From contig SHNF01000014.1 of assembly GCA_004295085.1 (NCBI GenBank), positions 1 to 64,000 on the forward strand: a stretch of DNA of 64,000 nt, read 5' to 3'. The notes below the pieces were generated by a model. That model was not told the DNA's origin, made no database searches, and saw only the letters and a list, made by a program, of their open reading frames with translations. This document shows, piece after piece, positions 45,161 through 53,755 of the stretch. Every line of letters begins with the position of its first letter. The first letter of the stretch is position 1. Source of the stretch: Planctomycetota bacterium (GTDB lineage: Bacteria; Planctomycetota; UBA1135). The position numbers were made by a program, and so were the translations under genes.

Positions 45161-46336
45161 TCATTGCTGAAGCTCCTCCGGCTCCTCGAACAACCGCAAG
45201 TACGGATCGAAGCGGAACCGGCGGTTCCGCGCGTACCCGGTGATCTCTCGGAGCAGGCCGGCCTCGACCAGGCGGTTGACCAGATTGTTCGCGCCGGCCG
45301 GAGTGACGCCCAGCCATTCGCGGACCGTCGCGACCGTGACGATGGGGTGGTCGAACAGCCGCTCCATGATGCGGTGGCCGTTGGCGGCGGCGCGGTCGAG
45401 ACGTTCGGTGATCCGGGCACGGTAATGCTCGCGCATGCGCAGGATCGCGGCGGCGGTGGCCGCCGCCTCGCGGCTGACCTCCGACACGCCGCGCAGGAAG
45501 AAGCCGAGCCAGCCCTCCCAGTTGCCGGCATCCCGCACCGCCTGCAGGCGATCGTAGTACTCGGCGCGATGGCGCTTGAAGAAGTGCGAGAGATAGAGCA
45601 CGGGCTTGGCCAGCAATCGCTGCTCGGTCAGGAGGAAGGTCACGAGCAGCCGGCCGACGCGGCCGTTGCCGTCCAGGAAGGGGTGGATGGTCTCGAACTG
45701 TGCGTGCGCCAGCCCAACGCGCACCAGCGGCGGGATCGGATCGGCGGCGTGCAGGAATCGTTCCAGTTCGCCCAGCGCCTGCGGCAGCTGGTGCGGCGGC
45801 GGCGGCACGAAGGTCGCCTGGCGCAGCGTGCAGCCCGCCGGGCCGATCCAGTTCTGGCTCGTGCGCAGGTCACCGGGAGCCAGGTGGCCGCCGCGCGCCC
45901 CGCGCATCAGCGCGGCGTGGATCTCGCGGATCAGGCGGACCGAGACCGGCAGCTCGGCCAGCCGTGCGAGGCCGTGGTTCATCGCGTGCACGTAGTTCAC
46001 GACCTCGTCCACGTCCGCTGGCGCTTCGGGGTCGTGCAGCCGGGCTTCGGCGGCCAGGAGGTCCTGCAAGGAGCTCTGCGTGCCCTCGATCTGGCTGGAG
46101 AACACAGCCTCCTTGCGCACGTACAGGAAGACGAAGAGATCCGGGTTCGGCAGCGTCACCACGGCCCCATCCAGCCGGCCGAGCGCGTAGTCGGCCTCGA
46201 AGAGCAGGTCCCTCAACCGGCCGGCCAGGTCCACGGGCGGCTCGGGCGGCAGCGGCGCCGGCACGAAGGCCCGATACCCGGCCGGCTGCGTTTCGTACCT
46301 GCCGGCGCGGAGAGCCTTGTTGTCCGTAGCTTTCAT
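45161..46336 (-). CDS. Fic-family protein (AMPylase-like) with C-terminal winged helix
   Basis: A 391-residue protein of the Fic/DOC superfamily. The active-site motif HPFLDGNGRVGR begins at His218 and is complete. An N-terminal inhibitory helix with SSQIEG (Ser80/81, Glu84) indicates a class II Fic protein that auto-inhibits by blocking ATP. The last 80 residues resemble a winged-helix DNA-binding domain (TVREWLGVTPAGANNLVNRL). Such proteins are widespread and usually modify their own or partner proteins. No separate antitoxin gene is adjacent, in line with the built-in inhibition. Confidence 0.93.
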   Translation of the reverse strand: MKATDNKALRAGRYETQPAGYRAFVPAPLPPEPPVDLAGRLRDLLFEADYALGRLDGAVVTLPNPDLFVFLYVRKEAVFSSQIEGTQSSLQDLLAAEARLHDPEAPADVDEVVNYVHAMNHGLARLAELPVSVRLIREIHAALMRGARGGHLAPGDLRTSQNWIGPAGCTLRQATFVPPPPHQLPQALGELERFLHAADPIPPLVRVGLAHAQFETIHPFLDGNGRVGRLLVTFLLTEQRLLAKPVLYLSHFFKRHRAEYYDRLQAVRDAGNWEGWLGFFLRGVSEVSREAAATAAAILRMREHYRARITERLDRAAANGHRIMERLFDHPIVTVATVREWLGVTPAGANNLVNRLVEAGLLREITGYARNRRFRFDPYLRLFEEPEELQQ

Positions 46337-46354
46337 TTGAGGTCTCGGATGGTC

Positions 46355-46360
46355 AGTATA
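46355..46360 (-). promoter_or_regulatory. candidate -10 of the fic gene
   Basis: TATACT on the minus strand in a local AT-rich patch, 18 bases from the ATG. The same patch contains TATAAT on the plus strand (46357-46362). Confidence 0.4.
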
Positions 46361-46603
46361 ATAAACGCAGCGTTGACTATGGATCCGGTCCAGGCACCAT
46401 GATCAACGCAAATCCCCCCGAGGCCGAACTCTCGCAGGCTCGCAGAGTTGGCGGCATCGAGCCAACCGGCCTCAGCGGCGACGTGGCGGCCGGGGTCAGC
46501 ACCTGGCCCTGTCGCCGCGGGCGTTCTGGCTGCCGATGCCAGAGCTCTTGCTGGAATCCATGCACCTCGCCCTGGCCGCCGAGGTTCCTCAGGATGTGGC
46601 GGA

Positions 46604-47032
46604 TCAGCCCTTCCGCGCGCGCAGCTTCTTGAAGTAGGCGCGCGAGTCGAGCACTTCCGTTCCGGCCTTCTTGAGCCAGCGGCGCACCGCGGCGGGATCG
46701 ATGTCGGCGGCGTCGGTGAACAGTGCTTCGGCTGCTCGGTGCTTGCCGACGGGCTGCAGGCCCGGCTCGTCGAAGGCCTGGCCGTTCCAGAACAGAAGTT
46801 GGATCTTTCCGGCCTTGGCGGCGTAGCCGGCGACCGGGTTGTCGTCCAGGAACCAGACCGGGCTGCCGTGCCAGACCTTGGAGGCCGCCTTGGGGAGCGC
46901 GGTGTCGATCAGCGCGCGCAGGCGCTCGCAGATCGCGCGCAGCGGCGGCGGCTGGCTGCGTGCGTAGGCGGCGATGGGGTCGGCGCCGGCTCTCGGCCGG
47001 GCGGCGGGTTTCGGCTTGGCGGTCTTCTTCAT
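46604..47032 (-). CDS. DUF1801 domain protein
   Basis: A 142-residue cytoplasmic protein. It begins with a Lys/Pro/Ala-rich tail, then the DUF1801 fold: RLRALIDTALPKAASKVWHGSPVWFLDDNPV, GKIQLLFWNGQAFDEP and a C-terminal RAYFKKLRARKG helix. DUF1801 proteins (YdhG-like) have no firmly established biochemical role. The gene stands alone between fic and the HAD/ABC operon. Confidence 0.9.
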   Translation of the reverse strand: MKKTAKPKPAARPRAGADPIAAYARSQPPPLRAICERLRALIDTALPKAASKVWHGSPVWFLDDNPVAGYAAKAGKIQLLFWNGQAFDEPGLQPVGKHRAAEALFTDAADIDPAAVRRWLKKAGTEVLDSRAYFKKLRARKG

Positions 47033-47103
47033 GGTCGTGGACAGGAGGGCCCGGAAGCGCCGGCTGCCTCCCGCGCGCAGTGTAGGCCCGGACCGGCCCG
47101 GGC

Positions 47104-47109
47104 CTAGAA
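47104..47109 (+). promoter_or_regulatory. candidate -10 of the HAD/ABC operon
   Basis: TAGAAT lies 9 bases before the TTG start at 47119, leaving only about 3 bases of leader. Confidence 0.4.
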
Positions 47110-47118
47110 TCCGGCGGC

Positions 47119-48045
47119 TTGGCGGCCGCCCCCTTCCACCTGGTCACCGATTTCGACGGCGTGTGGACCGAGCCGGAGCGCGAGGCGCGCGCCGTGTATG
47201 CGCACCTGGTCACCGAGCTGGCGCGGGTGTCGGGGCGGCCGGCGGAAGCGGTGTGGGAGCTGGTCGAGCGGCATGCCGCGAGGGTGCGCGCGCACCCGGA
47301 CCGCTTCGGCTGGCCGATCGAGGGGGTGTTCACCTCGTACGTGGACGAGGACTACTTCGCCTTCCCGGCGGCGGTCGGCCGCAGCATCGAGGAGGAGCGC
47401 GAGCCGGAGGCGGCCGCGCTGCATGCCTGCGTGCGGCGCGAGTTCCCGAACATGGGCGCGTTCCTGGATCACTGCTACCACAGCACCGGCGACCGCTTCC
47501 GGGCCGAGGTGCGCCACGATCTGGCGGCCGGCGCCGAGCGCGTGCTGGCCTGGCTGCTGGAACAGGGGATGGCGGTGACGTTCGTCACCAACGCGCCGCT
47601 GGTCAAGGTGGTGGACTGGTTCGGGGTCAACGGCGTCGCCGTGGCCGATGCGCGCGACCCGGCCCATGCCGCCGCGCCGCTGCGCGCCTACGGCCGGGCC
47701 GGCAAACAGTGGCTGGGGGACACGAGCCAGGCGCTCGACTGCGCCGGCCGCCTGGTGCGCACCGACCGGCCGCAGTATCGCGAGATCCTGGAGCGGGAGC
47801 GGCCGGAGGTGGTGCTCGGCGACGTCCTGTCGCTCGATCTGGCGCAGCCGCTGGCGCTGCGCGCGCAGCGGCGGCCGGGCGCCCCGGCCTTCGTGGGGCT
47901 CCTGCGCCGCGCCCACACCCCGCGCTGGGTGCTGGACAGCGTCGGCCCGGCGGCGGCGCAGATCGATTTCGCGGTGCACCACGTCACCCAGCTGCCGCGG
48001 GTGCTCAGCACGCTCCGCGCCTCGTCCTCGCCGGTCACGGGGTAG
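47119..48045 (+). CDS. HAD-superfamily hydrolase, probable phosphatase
   Basis: A 308-residue protein. HAD motif I is TDFDGVWT with the nucleophile Asp and the general acid Asp two residues on; motif II is VTFVTNAPLV; motif IV is likely GDVLSLDLAQ. A helical cap insertion of about 110 residues lies between motifs I and II. No ATG is available; TTG 47119 gives the fold from its first strand. It is the first gene of an operon with an ABC importer whose ATPase starts 2 bases after its stop. A phosphatase co-transcribed with such an importer suggests uptake of a phosphorylated compound. That is an inference. Confidence 0.75.
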   Translation: MAAAPFHLVTDFDGVWTEPEREARAVYAHLVTELARVSGRPAEAVWELVERHAARVRAHPDRFGWPIEGVFTSYVDEDYFAFPAAVGRSIEEEREPEAAALHACVRREFPNMGAFLDHCYHSTGDRFRAEVRHDLAAGAERVLAWLLEQGMAVTFVTNAPLVKVVDWFGVNGVAVADARDPAHAAAPLRAYGRAGKQWLGDTSQALDCAGRLVRTDRPQYREILERERPEVVLGDVLSLDLAQPLALRAQRRPGAPAFVGLLRRAHTPRWVLDSVGPAAAQIDFAVHHVTQLPRVLSTLRASSSPVTG

Positions 48046-48047
48046 CC

Positions 48048-49109
48048 GTGCGGGTCGCGCTGGAGGGGGTGACGAAGCGCTTCGACGGGCTGACCGTCGT
48101 GGACGACGTCAGCCTGGAGATCGCGGATGGCGAGCTGTTCTTCCTGCTGGGTCCGAGCGGCTGCGGCAAGACCACGCTGCTGCGCTGCGTCGCCGGTTTC
48201 CTGGTCCCGGAGCGGGGACGGATCTGGATCGGCGAGCAGGACGCGACCCGCCTGCCGCCGCACCAGCGCGACTGCGGCATGGTGTTCCAGAGCTACGCGC
48301 TCTGGCCGCACATGACGGTGCGCGAGAACGTGGCCTTCGGCCTGCAGGTGCGGCGCGTGGAAGCGGCGGAGAGCCGGCAGCGGGTGGACGCGGCGCTGGG
48401 CCTGGTGCGCATGCGCGAGCGCGCCGGCGCGCGCCCCAACCAGCTCAGCGGCGGCCAGCAGCAGCGGGTGGCGCTGGCGCGCGCGCTGGTGATCCGGCCG
48501 CGCTGCCTGCTGCTGGACGAGCCGCTCAGCAACCTCGACGCCAAGCTGCGACTGGAGATGCGCGGCGAGATCCGCCGCATCTGCAAGGAGAGCGGTCTGA
48601 CCGCGATCTACGTGACCCACGATCAGAAGGAGGCGCTCAGCATCGCCGACCGGATCGCCGTGCTGGAGAGCGGCCGACTGGTTCAGTGCGGCCAGCCCCA
48701 GGAGCTCTACCGCCGTCCGGCCAGCCGCTTCGTCGCGAACTTCATCGGCGAGACCAATTTCCTCGGCGGGGTCGTGGAGGAGGTCGGCGCCGGCGGCGCC
48801 CGCGTGCGCACCGAGGCCGGCACCATCACGGCCGCGGGGCTGCCGGCGGAGCCGCTGCGGCCAGGAGCGGAAGTGGCGGTCTCGCTGCGGCCGGAGGCGC
48901 TGCGGCTGAGTACGCCGCCGGACGGCGCCCGCAACGTCCTCCATGCCGTCCTCGCCGAAACCGTCTATCTCGGCGAGCTGGCGCAGCGGGAACTGGTGGT
49001 GGGTGCGGCGCGGCTGAAGGTCTTCGAGCTGAACCCCCGGCCCGGCGGCAGCGGCGGCGCGGTGCGCGTCTGGTTCGATCCGGAGGACGCGGTGGTCCTT
49101 CCGCGCTGA
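48048..49109 (+). CDS. ABC importer ATP-binding protein (PotA/FbpC/AfuC type)
   Basis: A 353-residue ATPase. Walker A is GPSGCGKTT, the Q-loop is MVFQSYALWPH, the signature is LSGGQQQRVALARAL, Walker B is CLLLDEPLSNLD, and the switch is YVTHDQKEAL. A C-terminal TOBE domain follows. This sequence style is that of the spermidine/iron/sugar-phosphate importer ATPases. A GTG start at 48048 lies 2 bases after the HAD stop; reading further upstream would overlap that gene completely. The solute-binding protein gene follows after 4 bases. Confidence 0.94.
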   Translation: MRVALEGVTKRFDGLTVVDDVSLEIADGELFFLLGPSGCGKTTLLRCVAGFLVPERGRIWIGEQDATRLPPHQRDCGMVFQSYALWPHMTVRENVAFGLQVRRVEAAESRQRVDAALGLVRMRERAGARPNQLSGGQQQRVALARALVIRPRCLLLDEPLSNLDAKLRLEMRGEIRRICKESGLTAIYVTHDQKEALSIADRIAVLESGRLVQCGQPQELYRRPASRFVANFIGETNFLGGVVEEVGAGGARVRTEAGTITAAGLPAEPLRPGAEVAVSLRPEALRLSTPPDGARNVLHAVLAETVYLGELAQRELVVGAARLKVFELNPRPGGSGGAVRVWFDPEDAVVLPR

Positions 49110-49113
49110 GGGC

Positions 49114-50802
49114 ATGGGCCGCTTCCTGCCGCTCTTGCTCGTGCTCGGCGCGCTGCTGGCGCTGCCCTTCCTGCTGCGGCCCGCAGGTCCGGCCACGGAC
49201 TGGATGCCGGGCGACGCCGAGCTGGTCGTCATCACGCCGCACAACGCGGCGATCCGCTCCGAGTTCGGCCGGGCCTTCTCGGAGTGGCACGAGGCCCGCT
49301 ACGGCCGGCCCGTGCAGGTGGACTGGGTGGTGATCGGCGGCACCTCCGAGATCGGCCGCTTCCTCCCCAGCGAGTTCGCGGGCGCGGTGCGCGCCTGGTG
49401 GCGGGAACGGGGACGCGACTGGCCGGCGGGCGCCACCGAAGCGCTGTTCGGAAAGACCCGCCCCGAATCCGAGGAGCTGGCGGCGCTCTGGGAGGCCTAT
49501 CGCGCCACCGACGATCCGCAGGCCTTCAGCAGCGGCATCGACCTCTTCTTCGGCGGCGGCGAGTACGACTTCCGCATGGCCTCGGAGCAGGGCCTGCTGG
49601 TCGAGCCCTGGCCTGCCGGCCCGCCGCCGGGACTGTTCGCGACGCCCGGCGGCCGCACGCTCATCCCCGAGCGCGTCAGCGGCGAGACCTGGTGCTCCTC
49701 CACCTTCTTCGGGAGCGTGCTCACGACCTTTGGCATCAGCTTCAACCGCGACCGCCTGCGCGAGCGCGGCTTGCCGGTGCCGTCGCGCTGGATCGATCTC
49801 ACCGATCCCGGCTATCGCGGGCAGCTCGGCCTGGCCGACCCCACCAAGAGCGGCAGCAGCGCGCGCGCCTTCGACCTCATGATCCAGGAGCGCATGCGGG
49901 CCGCCGTCCTGGCCGCCGGCTTCACGCCGGAGCGGATCGGCGAGCTCGAGGGCGGTCCGCCGGAGGCGCGTCCCGCCCTCTACGAGGAGACCTTGGCGGC
50001 GGGCTGGCGCGACGGCGTTCGCATGATCCAGTTGCTGGGCGCCAACGCGCGCTACTTCACCGCCGCCTCCCAGCGCGTGCCCTTCGAGGTCGGGATGGGG
50101 GAGGTGGCTGCCGGCATATGCGTGGACTTCTACGGCCGCTTCCAGGCCCAGTTCACGCCCGGCGCCGGCGAGCGCGTCGGCTTCGTCGCCCCGGTCGGCG
50201 GCACCGCGGTCACTTCGGACCCGATCGGGCTGCTGCGGGGCGCACCGCACCGCGAGCTGGCGGTCCGTTTCCTCGAGTTCACGCTCGGCGAGGACGGCCA
50301 GAGATTGTGGTGCTACCGCCCCGGCGAGCCCGGCGGCCCGCAGAAGTACGCGCTGCGCCGCCTGCCGATCCGCCGCGACTTCTATCCCGCGGAGGACCCC
50401 GAGTTCCGCGCCGCCTACGAGCGACACGCGCGCCACTACGCCGACCCGCTCGGCGATCCGGCCGTCAACGCCTACGCGCTCAGCGCGGCCTTCACGACCT
50501 GGCCGCGCTGGACCGGCGCCCATTTTGCCGCGCATCGCGACCTCGTGCGCGCCATGTGCATGGACTCCGCCACCGAGCTCAAGACTGCCTGGGACGCCAT
50601 CGTCGCCGCTGGTCCCGCGGTGAATCCTGCCGCCCTGGAGGCGCTGGCGCGCCTTCCCGACCGCCCCGAGCCGCTCAACTGGCAGTCGGCCCCGACCATC
50701 TACAAGAACCACCGGCGGCTGGACCTCCTGCGCGAGTGGACCGCCTGCTTCCGCGCCAACTACCGCGAAGCGCGCGCGCTGGCCGAAGGGACTGTGGACT
50801 AG
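49114..50802 (+). CDS. ABC transporter extracellular solute-binding protein
   Basis: A 562-residue type II binding protein with an N-terminal signal or anchor (LLVLGALLALPFLL). Typical landmarks are LVVITPHNAAIRSEFGRAF, FFGGGEYDF, GISFNRDRLRERGLPVPSRW, and YRGQLGLADPTKSGSSARAF. These match binding proteins of the Fe3+/AfuA/2-aminoethylphosphonate group. At 562 residues it is much longer than the usual 330-370, with extra segments in the middle and at the C-terminus. The ligand cannot be read from sequence. The gene lies directly before the permease gene. Confidence 0.88.
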   Translation: MGRFLPLLLVLGALLALPFLLRPAGPATDWMPGDAELVVITPHNAAIRSEFGRAFSEWHEARYGRPVQVDWVVIGGTSEIGRFLPSEFAGAVRAWWRERGRDWPAGATEALFGKTRPESEELAALWEAYRATDDPQAFSSGIDLFFGGGEYDFRMASEQGLLVEPWPAGPPPGLFATPGGRTLIPERVSGETWCSSTFFGSVLTTFGISFNRDRLRERGLPVPSRWIDLTDPGYRGQLGLADPTKSGSSARAFDLMIQERMRAAVLAAGFTPERIGELEGGPPEARPALYEETLAAGWRDGVRMIQLLGANARYFTAASQRVPFEVGMGEVAAGICVDFYGRFQAQFTPGAGERVGFVAPVGGTAVTSDPIGLLRGAPHRELAVRFLEFTLGEDGQRLWCYRPGEPGGPQKYALRRLPIRRDFYPAEDPEFRAAYERHARHYADPLGDPAVNAYALSAAFTTWPRWTGAHFAAHRDLVRAMCMDSATELKTAWDAIVAAGPAVNPAALEALARLPDRPEPLNWQSAPTIYKNHRRLDLLREWTACFRANYREARALAEGTVD

Positions 50803-52509
50803 ATGCGCCGCGGGCTGGCCTGGACCTTGTTGCTGGCCGCCGCGGTCCCCCTCTGCCTGTTCTTCCTGCTGCCGCTCTGGATGGTGCTGCGCGGCGGCTT
50901 CTCCGACGGCCAGGGCTTCACCCTGCGCTACCTCGGCGGCGTGTTCCAGAACCCGGTCTACGCCGAGGGACTGCGCAACTCCTTCTGGATCGCGCTCGGC
51001 ACGACCACGCTCGCGACGGCGCTGGCCCTGCCGCTCGCCTGGCTGGCCGACCGCTACGACTTCGCCGGCAAGAAGCTCGCGACCGGCCTGATCCTCACCC
51101 CGCTGGTCCTGCCGCCCTTCCTGGGCGCCATCGGCTTCCAGCAGGTCTTCGGCCAGAGCGGCGCCTTCAACGCCCTGCTCGGCCTCGGGCCGGTGGACTG
51201 GCTGGGCCGCGCCGGCATGGCCGGCGTGATCGCGCTCGAAGCCCTCAGCCTCTACCCGATCCTCTACCTCAACGCCGCGGCGGCGCTCGCCAACGTGGAC
51301 CCGGCCATGGAGGAGGCGGCGGAGAACCTCGGCGCCACCGGCGCGCGCAAGTTCTTCCGGATCACCCTGCCGCTCATCATGCCGGGGCTCTTCGCCGGCG
51401 GGATCCTGGTCTTCCTCTGGAGCTTCACCGAGCTCGGCACGCCGCTGCTCCTGAACTACACCCGCTGCGCCCCGGTCCAGGTGTTCGACGCGTTGAAGGA
51501 CATCGGCACCGATCCCTTCCCCTTCGCGCTGGTCTTCGTGCTGCTCGCCTGCTCGATCCTGCTCTACAGCGCCGGCCGGCTGCTCTTCGGCCGCCGCGCC
51601 TACGCCATGACCAGCAAGGCGGCGACGGTCAGCTCTGCGCGCCGGCTCACGGGCGCGCGCCGGCTCCTGCCGCTCCTTCCGTTCCTGCTCGTGATCGGCA
51701 TCGCGCTGCTCCCGCACGCCGCCGTGATCCTGACCAGCTTCAGCGCGCCCGGAAGCTGGTACCGGAGCGCGCTGCCGGCCGACTACACCCTCGCCAACTA
51801 CCAGGAGGCGCTCGGCCACGACCTCACCGTGGCCAGCATCGGCAACAGCCTGCTCTACGCGACCCTGGCGCTGCTCCTGACGCTCGCGCTCGGCGTCGCC
51901 ATCGCGCTGGTCGTGGTGCGCTCGAATCTGCGCCTGCGCGGCCTGCTCGACAACCTCTCGATGCTGCCGCTGGCCGTCCCCGGCCTCGTGATGGCCTTCG
52001 GCTACCTGGCGTTGAGCAACGAGCTGAGCCACCGCGACTGGGTCAAGGACAGCCCCTTCTGGCGCAGCCTCCTCGACGTCCGCAGCAACCCGACCCTCTT
52101 CCTGGTGATCGCCTACAGCATCCGCCGCCTCCCCTACATGGTGCGCAGCGCCGTGGCCGGCCTGCAGCAGACCTCGGTCACGCTCGAGGAAGCCGCCGCC
52201 AACCTCGGCGCCACGCCGCTCGCCACCTGGCGGCGCATCACGCTGCCGCTGATCAGCGCCAACCTGATCGCCGGCGGACTGCTGGTCTTCGCCTTCAGCA
52301 TGCTGGAAGTGTCCGACTCCCTCATGCTGGCCCAGCGCCAGGACCACTACCCGATCACCAAGGCCATCTTCGAGTTCTTCCAGCTCATGGGCACCGGCCC
52401 CTTCCTGGCCGCGGCACTCGGCGTCTGGGCCATGCTGTTCCTCGCCCTCACGCTCCTCGGCGCGAGCCTCCTCCTCGGCCGCCGGATGGGGGCCTTGTTC
52501 CGCGTATGA
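50803..52509 (+). CDS. ABC importer permease, fused two-domain (FbpB/AfuB type)
   Basis: A 568-residue membrane protein with about 12 transmembrane segments and two copies of the binding-protein-dependent permease domain. Each has an EAA-type loop: MEEAAENLGATGARKFFRITLPLI in the first half and LEEAAANLGATPLATWRRITLPLI in the second. The fused arrangement is characteristic of ferric-iron, sugar-phosphate and thiamine importers. The ATG follows the binding-protein stop without a gap. It completes a four-gene operon. Confidence 0.94.
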   Translation: MRRGLAWTLLLAAAVPLCLFFLLPLWMVLRGGFSDGQGFTLRYLGGVFQNPVYAEGLRNSFWIALGTTTLATALALPLAWLADRYDFAGKKLATGLILTPLVLPPFLGAIGFQQVFGQSGAFNALLGLGPVDWLGRAGMAGVIALEALSLYPILYLNAAAALANVDPAMEEAAENLGATGARKFFRITLPLIMPGLFAGGILVFLWSFTELGTPLLLNYTRCAPVQVFDALKDIGTDPFPFALVFVLLACSILLYSAGRLLFGRRAYAMTSKAATVSSARRLTGARRLLPLLPFLLVIGIALLPHAAVILTSFSAPGSWYRSALPADYTLANYQEALGHDLTVASIGNSLLYATLALLLTLALGVAIALVVVRSNLRLRGLLDNLSMLPLAVPGLVMAFGYLALSNELSHRDWVKDSPFWRSLLDVRSNPTLFLVIAYSIRRLPYMVRSAVAGLQQTSVTLEEAAANLGATPLATWRRITLPLISANLIAGGLLVFAFSMLEVSDSLMLAQRQDHYPITKAIFEFFQLMGTGPFLAAALGVWAMLFLALTLLGASLLLGRRMGALFRV

Positions 52510-52513
52510 CGGG

Positions 52514-52543
52514 CTTGAACGCTTGGCGTTCAAGTGCTAAGCT
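52514..52543 (+). promoter_or_regulatory. higBA promoter with operator-like palindrome
   Basis: CTTGAACGC-TTG-GCGTTCAAG (52514-52534) is a perfect inverted repeat. It contains the -35-like TTGAAC, and TAAGCT (52538-52543) follows 17 bases later, ending 6 bases before the GTG of higB. HigA-type antitoxins repress their own operon through such sites. The palindrome could also end the upstream operon. Confidence 0.55.
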
Positions 52544-52549
52544 GCGGAG

Positions 52550-52846
52550 GTGATCCGATCGTTCGGCGACCCGGCCACGGAGGATGTCTTCCATGGCAGG
52601 GTCACGGGTCGGGTTCGTCGCATTCCAGTGGAAGTCCGCCGCATCGCCGTCAGGAAGCTCGACATGCTCAATGCTGCCCAAGAGCTGCGAGATCTACGTG
52701 TCCCGCCTGGCAATCGTCTGGAGGCGCTTGCCGGAGATCTACAGGGTTTCCACAGCGTCCGTGTCAATGACCAGTGGCGCCTCGTGTTCCGCTGGCGCGG
52801 CACGGACGCCGAGGACGTCAGGCTCACGGACTACCACAGAGGTTGA
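52550..52846 (+). CDS. higB: HigB-type RelE/ParE toxin
   Basis: A 98-residue mRNA-interferase-like toxin. The family signature is complete: MIRSFGDPATEDVFHGR, RKLDMLNAAQELRDLRVPPG, NRLEALAGDLQGFHSVRVND, QWRLVFRW and TDYH at the end. The GTG start agrees with family N-termini (MIRSF). The GGAGG immediately before it is too close to act as a normal ribosome binding site, so a leaderless mRNA is likely. The toxin gene precedes the antitoxin gene, as usual for higBA. Confidence 0.93.
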   Translation: MIRSFGDPATEDVFHGRVTGRVRRIPVEVRRIAVRKLDMLNAAQELRDLRVPPGNRLEALAGDLQGFHSVRVNDQWRLVFRWRGTDAEDVRLTDYHRG

Positions 52847-52853
52847 CCGCACC

Positions 52854-53141
52854 ATGCTTCCGACTCATCGCATCCCGACACACCCGGGCGTCATCCTGCA
52901 GCAGGAATTCCTCGCTCCGCTCGGCATCAGCCAGCTCGCGCTTGCGGAGCATCTGAGGGTGCCGATCCAGCGGATCAACGGGATCGTGCGCGGGCGTCGC
53001 TCCGTCACCCCGGATACCGCCTGGCTGCTGGCGCAGGCTCTGGGCACGAGTCCGGAGTTCTGGATCAACCTGCAGGCTGCGCATGATCTTGCTCGCAGCC
53101 GTCCCGCAAGGCGGGTGCGCCCGTTGAGGAAGGTCGGTTAG
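52854..53141 (+). CDS. higA: HigA-type antitoxin (XRE helix-turn-helix)
   Basis: A 95-residue protein with the HigA pattern: RIPTHPGVILQQEFLAPLGI, then a helix-turn-helix (SQLALAEHLRVPIQRINGIV, RGRRSVTPDTAWLLAQALG) and SPEFWINLQAAHDLA. It neutralises HigB and represses the operon. It starts 7 bases after the higB stop. Both genes are full length, so the module looks functional. Confidence 0.95.
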   Translation: MLPTHRIPTHPGVILQQEFLAPLGISQLALAEHLRVPIQRINGIVRGRRSVTPDTAWLLAQALGTSPEFWINLQAAHDLARSRPARRVRPLRKVG

Positions 53142-53215
53142 TGGGTTGAGGCCCCATCGGCGCTGCAATGGTGCAATGGAAGCCGTGTACAGCCTGCAGC
53201 CGGAGTCTCGGACCG

Positions 53216-53398
53216 ATGAAGCTCCTGGTTGAACTCGAACAGGAAGTCGATGGACGCTGGATCGCGGAAGTGCCCGATCTGCCCGGCGTCATGGCCTATG
53301 GCCGTTCGCCAGAGGACGCCAGGGCCAAGGTCCGGGCGCTGGCTCTGCGTGTGCTGGCCGAGCGGCTGGAGCACGGCGAATCCGGCCGGATTTTCTGA
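53216..53398 (+). CDS. hicB: HicB-like antitoxin, possibly shortened
   Basis: A 60-residue protein: MKLLVELEQEVDGRWIAEV, PDLPGVMAYGRSPEDARAKV, RALALRVLAERLEHGES. This is the HicB (UPF0150) partial RNase-H-like fold. In related pairs the protein runs about 10 residues further before the toxin gene starts; here the frame stops after GRIF. The ATG at 53216 has CGGAG upstream. The following hicA reading frame is broken, so the antitoxin probably no longer has a toxin to control. Confidence 0.75.
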   Translation: MKLLVELEQEVDGRWIAEVPDLPGVMAYGRSPEDARAKVRALALRVLAERLEHGESGRIF

Positions 53399-53417
53399 CC
53401 ATCACGTTCAAGGCTGC

Positions 53418-53465
53418 ATGAGCCAATGGCCGAAGGCGCGTGCACTCAGGGAATGGCTTCACTGA
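53418..53465 (+). pseudogene. hicA toxin remnant
   Basis: A 15-codon frame, MSQWPKARALREWLH, starts 19 bases after hicB. Toxins of the matching HicA subtype begin with M-S-x-W-P-x-x-K/R-A-x-x-V-L. The reading frame ends before the double-stranded-RNA-binding-like core and the catalytic His (GSHR), neither of which I find downstream. Confidence 0.45.
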
Positions 53466-53755
53466 AATGCGAAGATCCTCTATCTGTGCGCTTTTCCTTT
53501 TCAGTTCCCATTCGAGGAAGGCTGATCGGTGGATGGGCATGGGTTTCTCACGCTCTTGTCGGTGTCATGCGGCGGTCCTCTGCATCAGGTGCCATCGGAG
53601 CGATGCGCGGAACCCATCGTCCATCTTCGTGTTCCTTCCGGCAACTGCCTGGAGGCGCATGAATCCGTGCGCCGCTGGCAGCGCGCTCACGGATTCCTGT
53701 GTGGCGATGCCATGGTACGCTTGTCGCGCCGAAATCACCCCATGAAGGAACCAGC
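53466..53755. other. non-coding or decayed region after hicBA
   Basis: About 290 bases of mixed composition with several short overlapping frames, none of which resembles a protein. It probably holds decayed sequence from the toxin gene and the promoter of the DUF2235 gene. Confidence 0.4.
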
